Shown piece by piece: positions 13,372 to 20,468 of a DNA stretch of 28,739 bases. Positions within the stretch are counted from its first letter, which is position 1; each line of letters starts with the position of its first letter. The stretch comes from Elusimicrobiota bacterium. GTDB taxonomy: Bacteria; Elusimicrobiota; Elusimicrobia; UBA1565. The position numbers and the translations under genes are program-made. The notes below the pieces were generated by a model. That model made no database searches. It had not been told where the DNA came from and saw only the letters and a program-made list of their open reading frames with translations. The DNA is taken from assembly GCA_003450735.1 (NCBI GenBank), contig DMEZ01000079.1, positions 1-28,739 of the forward strand, written 5' to 3'.

Positions 13372-14568
13372 ATGTTCAATCCCAAACAACTGCGCAAGGC
13401 CGTCCAGAGCTACAAGAAGGACATCGTCGCTTTCGCCCGCCGCATCGTCGCCACGCCCAGCTTCTCAGGGAAGGAAGGCGCGCTCGTCAAGGTCCTCGCC
13501 GCCGAGATGCGCAAGGTCGGCTTCGACCAGGTCCAGACCGACCGCATGGGCAACATCATCGGCCGCATCGGCTCGGGCAAGACCAAGATCATGATGGACG
13601 CCCACATCGACACCGTCGGCATCGGCGACCGGAGCGCCTGGAAGTGGGACCCCTTCAAGGGCAAGTTCGACGGAAAGAACATCTTCGGCCGCGGCGCCAC
13701 CGACCAGAAGCTCTCCATGGCCTCCATGGTCTACGCCGGCAAGGCCATCAAGGACTTGAAGCTCAAGGGCGACTACACCCTCTGGGTGGTCGGCTCGTGC
13801 CTCGAGGAGGACTGCGACGGGCTCCCGCTCCTCCACCTCATCGGGAAGGAGGGCTACAAGCCGGACTTCGTCGTCCTCACCGAGCCCACCGACCTCAAGG
13901 TCTACCGCGGCCACCGCGGCCGCATGGAGATGAAGGTCGTCACGAAGGGGCGCTCCTGCCACGGCTCCGCGCCCGAGCGCGGCGACAACGCCGTCGCCAA
14001 GATGTCGCCCATCGTCACCGAGATCGAGGCCCTGCGCAAGCGGCTGAAGAAGGACAAGTTCCTGGGGCAGGGGACGGTCTGCGTGACCTGCATCGAGTGC
14101 AAGACCCCGTCCTTGAACGCCGTGCCCGACGAGTGCACGATCTACCTCGACCGGCGCCTGACCGCGGGCGAGACGCTCAAGCTCGCCGTAGGGCAGATCC
14201 AGACGCTGCCCTCCGTCCGGAAGGCCAAGGCCAAGGTGGAAGTCCTGCAGTACGAGGCCGTCTGCTGGACGGGGCTCAAGGTCGGGCAGGAGAAGTACTT
14301 CCCGACCTGGGTCCTCCCCGAAAAGCACAAGCTCGTCCAGGCCGCCGTGAAGGCCGGGACGGACGCCCTCTGCCGCAAGCCCGTCGTGGACAAATGGGTC
14401 TTCTCCACGAACGGCGTGGCCAGCGCCGGGCGGCTGGGCATCCCGTCCGTCGGCTTCGGGCCGGCCAACGAGGTGTACGCGCACACGGTCAACGAAGTGA
14501 TGCCGGTGGATCATCTCCTGAAGGCGGCGGTGTTCTACGCCGCGCTTCCGCAGTACCTGCGCAAATAA
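13372..14568 (+). CDS. ygeY: YgeY-family M20 metallohydrolase
   Basis: A 398-residue M20/ArgE/DapE-type zinc hydrolase that most resembles the YgeY group linked to selenium and purine metabolism. Zinc and catalytic residues are visible: H78 and D80 in MMDAHIDTVG, D111 in GATDQKLSMA, E145/E146 in CLEEDCDG, E171 in TEPTD, and a final histidine in YAHTVNEV. The family cleaves amide or ureido bonds; the exact YgeY substrate is uncertain. The ATG at 13372 follows AAGGAG. An in-frame upstream start would add ten residues lying in the promoter. It heads an operon with a carbamoyltransferase, carbamate kinase and two PLP enzymes, so it may release a carbamoyl amino acid or remove an acyl group from it. 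Confidence 0.88.
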   Translation: MFNPKQLRKAVQSYKKDIVAFARRIVATPSFSGKEGALVKVLAAEMRKVGFDQVQTDRMGNIIGRIGSGKTKIMMDAHIDTVGIGDRSAWKWDPFKGKFDGKNIFGRGATDQKLSMASMVYAGKAIKDLKLKGDYTLWVVGSCLEEDCDGLPLLHLIGKEGYKPDFVVLTEPTDLKVYRGHRGRMEMKVVTKGRSCHGSAPERGDNAVAKMSPIVTEIEALRKRLKKDKFLGQGTVCVTCIECKTPSLNAVPDECTIYLDRRLTAGETLKLAVGQIQTLPSVRKAKAKVEVLQYEAVCWTGLKVGQEKYFPTWVLPEKHKLVQAAVKAGTDALCRKPVVDKWVFSTNGVASAGRLGIPSVGFGPANEVYAHTVNEVMPVDHLLKAAVFYAALPQYLRK

Positions 14569-14596
14569 ACGACGTCAACCCTGGGGGACGAACGAC

Positions 14597-15610
14597 ATGC
14601 AGACGATGCTGAGAGGGAAGGACTGGATCGAGACGGCGGACTGGGGCGTGGAAGAGCTTGAGACGGTGCTCCAGACCTCCTGGTACCTGAAGCAGAAGTT
14701 CGCCTTGAACGAGCCGCACCGCCTCCTGCAGGACAAGACGCTCTTCATGATGTTCTTCGAGCAGTCCACCCGCACGCGCAACTCCACCGAGGCCGGCATG
14801 ACCCAGCTCGGCGGGCACGCCCACGACCTCACCCCGGACAAGATGCAGATCTCCCACGGCGAGACGCCCAAGGACACCGGCAAGGTGCTCTCCCGCTACG
14901 GGCACGGCATCGCCATCCGCAACTGCTTCTACGGCATCGGCAACAAGTACCTCCGCGAGGTGGCCGAGCACGCGACCATCCCCATCATCAACCTCCAGTG
15001 CGACGTGGACCACCCCTGCCAGAGCATCGCCGACCTCATGACCATCCGCGAGAAGTTCGGCCACAACCTGCGGGGCATGAAGTTCGTCATCTCCTGGACC
15101 TACGCCCCGGCCTACGCGCGGCCGCTCTCGGTGCCCCAGGGCCTCATCACCCTCCTGCCCCGCTTCGGCATCGACGTGACCCTGGCCCACCCCAAGGAGT
15201 TCAACCTCATGCCGCGCACGATGGAGGCGGCCAAGCGCTTCGCCAAGGAGTCCGGCTCCAAGTTCACCGTGACCCACAACATGGACGAGGCCTTCAAGGG
15301 CGCCCACGTCCTCTACCCCAAGTCCTGGGGCTGCCACCAGCATCTGCAGGACAAGGGCGTGCCGGAAGAGGACAAGAAGCGCATCGGCATGGAGATCCTC
15401 AACAAGTACAAGAGCTGGGTCTGCACCGAGAAGCGCATGAAGATGGGCAAGAAGAACGCCATCTACATGCACCCCCTCCCGGCCGACCGCGGCGCGGAGG
15501 TCGAGGACGCGGTCATCGACGGGCCGCAGAGCGTGGTCTTCGACCAGGCGGAGAACCGCCTGCACACCGTGAAGGCCATCCAGGCCCTCACGATGGGCGG
15601 CCGGCCCTAG
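14597..15610 (+). CDS. ygeW: YgeW-type knotted carbamoyltransferase
   Basis: A 337-residue aspartate/ornithine carbamoyltransferase relative. The carbamoyl-phosphate loop STRTR lies at residues 57-61 in FFEQSTRTRNSTEAG, HPCQSIADLMTI takes the place of HPTQ, and MHPLPADRG near residue 293 takes the place of HCLPA. The C-terminus FDQAENRLHTVKAIQAL is family-typical. The altered HPCQ and HPLP loops separate it from the ornithine enzyme at 3337 and match YgeW, a deep-knot carbamoyltransferase. It probably runs towards carbamoyl phosphate, taking the carbamoyl group from a ureido amino acid. The start follows GGGGGA; the gene is 28 bases after ygeY and 58 before the carbamate kinase. Confidence 0.88.
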   Translation: MQTMLRGKDWIETADWGVEELETVLQTSWYLKQKFALNEPHRLLQDKTLFMMFFEQSTRTRNSTEAGMTQLGGHAHDLTPDKMQISHGETPKDTGKVLSRYGHGIAIRNCFYGIGNKYLREVAEHATIPIINLQCDVDHPCQSIADLMTIREKFGHNLRGMKFVISWTYAPAYARPLSVPQGLITLLPRFGIDVTLAHPKEFNLMPRTMEAAKRFAKESGSKFTVTHNMDEAFKGAHVLYPKSWGCHQHLQDKGVPEEDKKRIGMEILNKYKSWVCTEKRMKMGKKNAIYMHPLPADRGAEVEDAVIDGPQSVVFDQAENRLHTVKAIQALTMGGRP

Positions 15611-15668
15611 GCCCGCAGCGCCCCCCGGCCCGCGCGGCGGACCGGGGGGGCCTTCCCAGGAGAGCGCC

Positions 15669-16775
15669 ATGGCAAAAAAACTCAGGATCTTCGCGTTCGG
15701 CGGCAACGAGGTCGCCCCGGTCGGCGTCACCGACCCCAAGACCGGCAAGCCCGTCGTGGCCGACATCCCCATGCAGTGGCGGAGGACGGCCGACACCTGC
15801 CGCCTCGTCGCCGACATCATCCAGGCGCACCCCGAGGACCTCTTCATCCTGACCCACGGCAACGGGCCGCAGGTCGGCAACATCCTCCTGAGAGCCGAGT
15901 ACTCGCGTCCCATCCTGCCGCCCCTGCCCCTCGACGTCTGCGGGGCCGACACCCAGGGCGCCATGGGCTTCATGATGGCCCAGCTGGAGAACGAGCTCAG
16001 GACGCGCGGCATCGAGAAGCAGGTGAACACCGTGGTCACCCGCGTGCTCGTCGACGACAAGGATCCCGATTTCAAGGACCCCTCCAAGTACATCGGGCCC
16101 TCCATGACCAAGGAGGAGGCCGAGGCCCGCAGGAAGGAGGGGCTCGCGGTCAAGCTCTACAAGAAGGACGACAAGGGCCGTGAGATCTGGCGCCGCGTCG
16201 TCCCCTCGCCTTCGCCCATCGACATCCTGGAGATCGGGGCGGTCGAGCTCTTCCTCAAGGCCGGCATCATCCCCGTGACCGTCGGGGGCGGCGGCGTCCC
16301 CGTCATGCTGGCCCAGCCGGTGAAGGAGGGGGGCAAGGAGTTCTACGAGACCAACTACGGCATCCGCTTCGAGCGGCGGACGGGCGGGAAGGAGCCGGTG
16401 AGGGTCTACGCGGGGCTCGAGGCCGTCATCGACAAGGACCTCGCCTCGGCTTTGCTCGGCACCATGCTCCTCAAGCGCGCCAAGGAGCGCGGCGAGGAGC
16501 TCGAGGTCACCCTCACCATCTTCACCGGCGAGGACGGAGCCAAGCTCAACTACCAGAAGCCCGACCAGGTGGATCTGCGCAAGCTGACCCTCAAGGAGGC
16601 GCAGGAGATCTTCAACCGCAAGCCCTGCCCCTTCCCGGCGGGGAGCATGGGCCCCAAGATCAACGCGGCCATCAAGTTCGTGGAGGGCGGGGGGAACGCG
16701 GCCCTCATCACGAAGACCGACCTCTTCGAGGCCACGCTCGCCGGCAAGGCGGGGACGACCATCGTCCCGTGCTAG
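15669..16775 (+). CDS. arcC: Carbamate kinase
   Basis: Converts carbamoyl phosphate and ADP to ATP, ammonia and CO2, the energy-yielding last step of carbamoyl catabolism. Motifs include the N-terminal GGN (FGGNEVAP, where most have GGNAL), LTHGNGPQVG at residues 61-70, PLDVCGADTQGAMG, RRVVPSPSP, VGGGGVPV, VIDKDLASALLGT and PAGSMGPKINAA. The 368-residue length is about 55 more than usual. Extra residues sit around 220-250 between GGGGVPV and the VIDKD motif, and also near the N-terminus. This matches the YqeA-like branch seen beside ygeW. AGGAGAGCGCC precedes the ATG. The next gene starts at a GTG overlapping its stop, so the two are co-translated. Confidence 0.92.
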   Translation: MAKKLRIFAFGGNEVAPVGVTDPKTGKPVVADIPMQWRRTADTCRLVADIIQAHPEDLFILTHGNGPQVGNILLRAEYSRPILPPLPLDVCGADTQGAMGFMMAQLENELRTRGIEKQVNTVVTRVLVDDKDPDFKDPSKYIGPSMTKEEAEARRKEGLAVKLYKKDDKGREIWRRVVPSPSPIDILEIGAVELFLKAGIIPVTVGGGGVPVMLAQPVKEGGKEFYETNYGIRFERRTGGKEPVRVYAGLEAVIDKDLASALLGTMLLKRAKERGEELEVTLTIFTGEDGAKLNYQKPDQVDLRKLTLKEAQEIFNRKPCPFPAGSMGPKINAAIKFVEGGGNAALITKTDLFEATLAGKAGTTIVPC

Positions 16776-17995
16776 GGTTCCGCTGCTTCCGCTGCGGCCT
16801 CGAGACCGAGCGCGCCGAGTACGTCTGCCCCTCCTGCGGGGGGAACCTCGACGTCGTCTGGGACTATAAGGCCCTGAGGAAGAAGGTCACCCGCAAAGCC
16901 CTGGCCGAGAACAAGGACTGGAGCGTCTGGCGCTATAAAGACCTCATGCCCATCCGGCGCTGGCGCGGCGTCCCCACGGCTCGCGTGGGCTGGACGCCGC
17001 TCTACAAGGCCGAGCGATTGGGCGAAGCCCTGGGCTTGTCGGACCTCTGGCTCAAGGACGACGGCCGCAACCCCAGCGCGTCTTTCAAGGACCGCGCCGG
17101 GGCGGTGGCGGCGGCGAAGGCGCTGGAGTTGGGCGAGCGGATCGTGACGGGGGCCTCCACCGGCAACGCGGCCTCCTCCATGGCCTGCCTGAGCGCCTCC
17201 CTCGGCCTCAAAACCATCATCTTCGTCCCCGAGAAGGCGCCCGCGGCCAAGATCGCCCAGCTGCTCATGTTCGGCTCGAGCGTCATCGCGGTGAAGGGCA
17301 GCTACGACCAGGCCTTCGATCTCTGCCTCAAGGCGACCGAGCGCTTCGGCTGGTACAACCGCAACACCGGCCACAACCCCTTCACGCGGGAGGGGAAGAA
17401 GACCTGCTCCTTCGAGCTGGCCGAGCAGCTCGGCTGGCGCTGCCCCGACCAGGTGTTCGTCTCCGTCGGCGACGGCAACATCCTCAGCGGGCTCTGGAAG
17501 GGCTTCAAGGACTTCTTCGCCCTCGGCCTCCTCGACCGCCTGCCGCGGATGGTCGCGGTGCAGGCCCGCCATAGCGACGCGGTCAAGCGCGCCTTCGAGA
17601 CCGGCGTTCTGCGCCCCGTGAGCGGGGAGACCCTGGCCGACAGCATCTCGGTGAGCCTCCCCCGCGACGGGGAGGCGGCGGTGAAGGCCCTGAAGGAGTC
17701 CAAGGGCTACGCGGTCTCGGTCACCGACGAGGAGATCCTGGCCGCCATGCGCGAGACCGCGCGCAGGGAGAGCGTCTTCGCCGAGCCCGCCGGCGCCGCC
17801 TCGGTCGCGGGCCTGCGGAAGGCCGCCGCGAAGGGGCTCGTGAAGCCCTCGGATAAGACGGTCGTCGTCGTCACCGGGAACGGCTTGAAGGACGTCGCCA
17901 GCGCCATGAAGGCCGTCGGGAAGCCCCATCTCATCGAGCCGGACATCCGGGAGCTCGAGAAGCTCGCCGCCAAGGAGAGACTATGCCGAAGATGA
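16769..17995 (+). CDS. Threonine synthase-like PLP enzyme with a zinc ribbon
   Basis: A 408-residue fold-type-II PLP enzyme of the threonine synthase family. A small zinc ribbon at residues 6-23 (C6, C9, C20, C23) precedes the catalytic domain. The PLP lysine is K107 in NPSASFKDRAG, STGNAASS binds the cofactor or substrate carboxylate, and SVGDGNIL holds the phosphate. It starts at GTG overlapping the carbamate kinase stop by 7 bases, and its end overlaps the next gene by 13. Authentic threonine synthase releases phosphate from O-phosphohomoserine. The operon here holds no homoserine kinase or dehydrogenase, so it may instead catalyse an elimination on another amino acid. Function beyond the family is uncertain. 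Confidence 0.85.
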   Translation: MLGFRCFRCGLETERAEYVCPSCGGNLDVVWDYKALRKKVTRKALAENKDWSVWRYKDLMPIRRWRGVPTARVGWTPLYKAERLGEALGLSDLWLKDDGRNPSASFKDRAGAVAAAKALELGERIVTGASTGNAASSMACLSASLGLKTIIFVPEKAPAAKIAQLLMFGSSVIAVKGSYDQAFDLCLKATERFGWYNRNTGHNPFTREGKKTCSFELAEQLGWRCPDQVFVSVGDGNILSGLWKGFKDFFALGLLDRLPRMVAVQARHSDAVKRAFETGVLRPVSGETLADSISVSLPRDGEAAVKALKESKGYAVSVTDEEILAAMRETARRESVFAEPAGAASVAGLRKAAAKGLVKPSDKTVVVVTGNGLKDVASAMKAVGKPHLIEPDIRELEKLAAKERLCRR

Positions 17996-19452
17996 ACGAA
18001 GCCGTCCTCAAGAAGACCGTCGCGCGCTGCAAGGAGCGGGGCATCGTCATCCCGACCTTCGCCCAGATGGCCGAGCCCGACCGCATCCCCGATAGCATCA
18101 AGAAGAAACTCAAGCCCGTCGGCCTCTGGGACATCGACCCCGTCAACCTCTTCCGCATCACCTGGAAGAACGACGTCAAGACCGGCCTCTTCGGCGAGGT
18201 CAACGCCGTCGAGATCCCGCGCGAGCTCACGGGCGTGGACGCCCGCATCATCGGCATCGTCGGCAAGTTCTTCCCGACCGGGGCGCACAAGGTCGGCGCG
18301 GCGTTCGGCTGCCTCGCGCCCCGCCTCGTGACCGGCGAGTTCGACCCGACCGCCCAGAAGGCCGTCTGGCCTTCCACCGGCAACTACTGCCGCGGCGGCG
18401 CCTTCGACTGCGCCGTGCTCGCCTGCACCCCCGTCGCCATCCTGCCCGAGGAGATGAGCCAGGAGCGCTTCGATTGGCTCAAGAGCATCGGCGCCGAGGT
18501 CATCGCGACGCCGGGCTGCGAGAGCAACGTCAAGGAGATCTACGACGCCTGCTGGGACATCAAGAAGAACCGCAAGGACTGCGTGATCTTCAACCAATTC
18601 GAGGAGTTCGGCAACCCCACCTGGCACTACCACGTCACGGCCCCCGCCCTGCTCGAGGTGTTCGAGAGGGTCAAGGGCAAGCGCGGGCGGCTGGCGGGCT
18701 ACGTGTCGGCGACCGGTTCGGCCGGCACGATCGGGGCCGGCGACCGCCTGAAGAAGGACCATCCCCACGCGAAGATCGCCGCGGTCGAGGCCCTGCAGTG
18801 CCCGACCCTGCTCCTCAACGGCTTCGGCGGGCACCGCATCGAGGGCATCGGCGACAAGCACATCCCCTGGGTGCACAACGTGCGCAACACCGACCTCGTC
18901 GTGGCGGTCGACGACGAGGACCCGATGCGCCTGCTGCGGCTCTTCAACGAGCCGGCGGGGCGCAAGGCCCTCAAGCGGGAGGGGCTCAAGGACGCCTTCC
19001 TCGACTCGGCCCCCCTGCTCGGCATCTCGAGCCTCTGCAACACCATCGCGGCGGTCAAGATGGCGAAGCACTACGAGCTCGGCAAGGACGACGTCATCAT
19101 GACCGTCTTCACCGACTCGGCCGAGATGTACGGCTCGAGGGTGGGTGAGCTCGCCCAGGCGCAGGGCGCCTACACCGAGACCCAGGCGCTCGTCGACCTC
19201 GAGCGGCGCCTGCGCGGGGCGGGCCGGGACAACCTGCGCGAGCTGGGCTACTGGGACCGCAAGGCCCTGCACAACCTCAAGTACTTCACCTGGGTGGAGC
19301 AGCAGGGCCGGACCTCCGACGAGCTGCGCGAGCTCTGGGACCCCGAGTTCTGGGACAGGACCTTCGCCCAGGTGCGCGAGTACGACAAGCTCATCACGGA
19401 GTTCAACGAGCGCACGGGGCTGCTGAAGGAGACGGCCGGCTCGAAGCGCTGA
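17983..19452 (+). CDS. Fold-type-II PLP enzyme of unknown substrate (cysteine synthase/TrpB superfamily)
   Basis: A 489-residue PLP enzyme. The putative Schiff-base lysine is K103 in FPTGAHKVGAAFG, reminiscent of TrpB's GAHK. PSTGNYCRGGAFD gives the STGN substrate loop, and ATGSAGTIGAGD near residue 245 is the glycine-rich phosphate loop. A long C-terminal extension follows (about residues 380-489, with YFTWVEQQGRTSDELREL). It is longer than cysteine synthase (about 310) and than YgeX, the diaminopropionate ammonia-lyase (about 400). AAGGAGAGACT precedes the ATG, which overlaps the previous gene by 13 bases. Its operon position suggests it does the alpha,beta-elimination that YgeX performs in E. 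coli. That is inference; I cannot name the substrate. Confidence 0.82.
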   Translation: MPKMNEAVLKKTVARCKERGIVIPTFAQMAEPDRIPDSIKKKLKPVGLWDIDPVNLFRITWKNDVKTGLFGEVNAVEIPRELTGVDARIIGIVGKFFPTGAHKVGAAFGCLAPRLVTGEFDPTAQKAVWPSTGNYCRGGAFDCAVLACTPVAILPEEMSQERFDWLKSIGAEVIATPGCESNVKEIYDACWDIKKNRKDCVIFNQFEEFGNPTWHYHVTAPALLEVFERVKGKRGRLAGYVSATGSAGTIGAGDRLKKDHPHAKIAAVEALQCPTLLLNGFGGHRIEGIGDKHIPWVHNVRNTDLVVAVDDEDPMRLLRLFNEPAGRKALKREGLKDAFLDSAPLLGISSLCNTIAAVKMAKHYELGKDDVIMTVFTDSAEMYGSRVGELAQAQGAYTETQALVDLERRLRGAGRDNLRELGYWDRKALHNLKYFTWVEQQGRTSDELRELWDPEFWDRTFAQVREYDKLITEFNERTGLLKETAGSKR

Positions 19453-19455
19453 AGC

Positions 19456-19830
19456 GTGGCTTTGCGCATCCTGGTCGTCGACGACTCCGAGCCCGTCCGG
19501 GAGATGCTCCGGATGGTTTTGCGCTCGCTCGGGCACGAGGTCGTCGCGGCGGCCGGAACCGGCGAGGAGGCCCTCGCCGCCTACGCGCAAGCCCATCCCG
19601 ACCTCGTCACGCTGGACATCTCCCTGCCGGACATCAGCGGGGTCGAGGTGCTCCGGCGCCTGCGCGCCTTGGACCCCAAGGCGCGGGTCATCGTCATCAC
19701 GGGCAACAACTCGGCCGTCCTGGCGGAGCAGGTGCGCTCGCTCGGGGCGCTCCATCTCATCGAGAAGCCCTGCGGCCCCGCCGAGCTGATGAAGGCGCTG
19801 GCCCTCGTCGAGGGGGAGCCCCCGGCGTGA
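19456..19830 (+). CDS. Single-domain receiver protein
   Basis: A 124-residue receiver starting at GTG three bases after the PLP gene. Acidic residues are D9/D10, the acceptor is in LVTLDISLPDISG, the switch threonine is in VITGN and the lysine in EKPCGP. It is closely related to the receiver at 22174 (shared patterns VDDxEPVREML, LGHEVVA, TGEEALAAY and SGxEVLRRLRA), so the two are paralogues flanking the CheX-like and cyclase genes. Its stop overlaps the CheX-like start (GTGA), which suggests the phosphatase acts on this receiver. Confidence 0.88.
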   Translation: MALRILVVDDSEPVREMLRMVLRSLGHEVVAAAGTGEEALAAYAQAHPDLVTLDISLPDISGVEVLRRLRALDPKARVIVITGNNSAVLAEQVRSLGALHLIEKPCGPAELMKALALVEGEPPA

Positions 19831-20429
19831 GCTTGACCTCCGAGCAGAAGGACCTCGTCGTCAAGCTCGTCCAGGGGGGGGTGCAGACCAGCACCGAGCG
19901 CCTGGGGAAGATGTCCCGCACGGAGTGGGGGGTGAACTTCTCCGGCACCCAGGAGATCTCGCCCGTCAGCCTGCTGTCCTGGTTCACGCACAACCAGCAG
20001 AACCACCTCGCCGTGCACTTCCGCTCCACGAGCGACGTCCCGCTCGACATCCTGGTGCTCTACTCCGAGGAGAGCGCCCGCTCCATCGTGCGGGCGGTCA
20101 CCCAGCCCTACGAGGAGACGCTCGCGCCCGTCCAGGACCTTTTGCCCAAGATGATCGGCGAGGTGTCGAACGTCCTCGCGCAGAACGTGCTGGCGGCCCT
20201 CTCGGACTTCTGCCGCATCGTCATCATCCTGACGGTGCCCGAGGTCAAGGAGGGGGCCAAGGCCAGCCTGACCGCGGCGGCGATGGAGGACTACGACGGC
20301 CGCAAGGACATCCTCCTCCTGGTCCACGTCCAGCTGCACTCCGAGCGCCTCAACGCCGAGTGCAGCATGATCGTCATCATCAACGTGGCCGTCATGCAGA
20401 GCCTCCTTGCGCGCGCGGATCCCGTATAG
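19827..20429 (+). CDS. CheC/CheX-like phosphatase domain protein
   Basis: A 200-residue protein resembling the CheC/CheX family, which dephosphorylates CheY-type receivers. The family signature E-x2-N appears once in KMIGEVSNVLAQNVLAALSD at about residue 110. It is followed by the beta-rich half (FCRIVIILTVPEV, ILLLVHVQLHSE, MIVIINVAVMQSLL). CheC has two such sites and CheX one, so a CheX-like action is the better guess. It starts at GTG overlapping the receiver's stop and the two likely form a pair. No methyl-accepting or CheA genes are in the window, so the pair may serve a non-chemotactic circuit. Confidence 0.65.
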   Translation: MSLTSEQKDLVVKLVQGGVQTSTERLGKMSRTEWGVNFSGTQEISPVSLLSWFTHNQQNHLAVHFRSTSDVPLDILVLYSEESARSIVRAVTQPYEETLAPVQDLLPKMIGEVSNVLAQNVLAALSDFCRIVIILTVPEVKEGAKASLTAAAMEDYDGRKDILLLVHVQLHSERLNAECSMIVIINVAVMQSLLARADPV

Positions 20430-20430
20430 A

Positions 20431-20459
20431 TTGACAAACGGCCGGACGAGGGGTATCCT
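20431..20459 (+). promoter_or_regulatory. Promoter of the cyclase-HD-GYP gene
   Basis: A consensus TTGACA at 20431-20436, a 17-base spacer and TATCCT at 20454-20459. The ATG at 20469 is only 9 bases beyond the -10, so the transcript would have a leader of about three bases. It begins one base after the CheX-like stop. Confidence 0.65.
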
Positions 20460-20468
20460 TCCTTTAGG

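Noticed and set aside
16890..16910. Second GEMM-like core (CGCAAAGCC) inside the threonine synthase-like gene
   Set aside because: Only the short core matches; no GGCAAACC partner or P2/P3 stems nearby, and it is coding.
13372..19452. Arginine deiminase (ADI) operon
   Set aside because: Carbamate kinase and a carbamoyltransferase are present, but there is no arginine deiminase and the carbamoyltransferase is the YgeW type.
17707..19755. A 682-codon minus-strand open frame opposite the PLP enzyme
   Set aside because: No recognisable motif; antisense to a well-supported gene.
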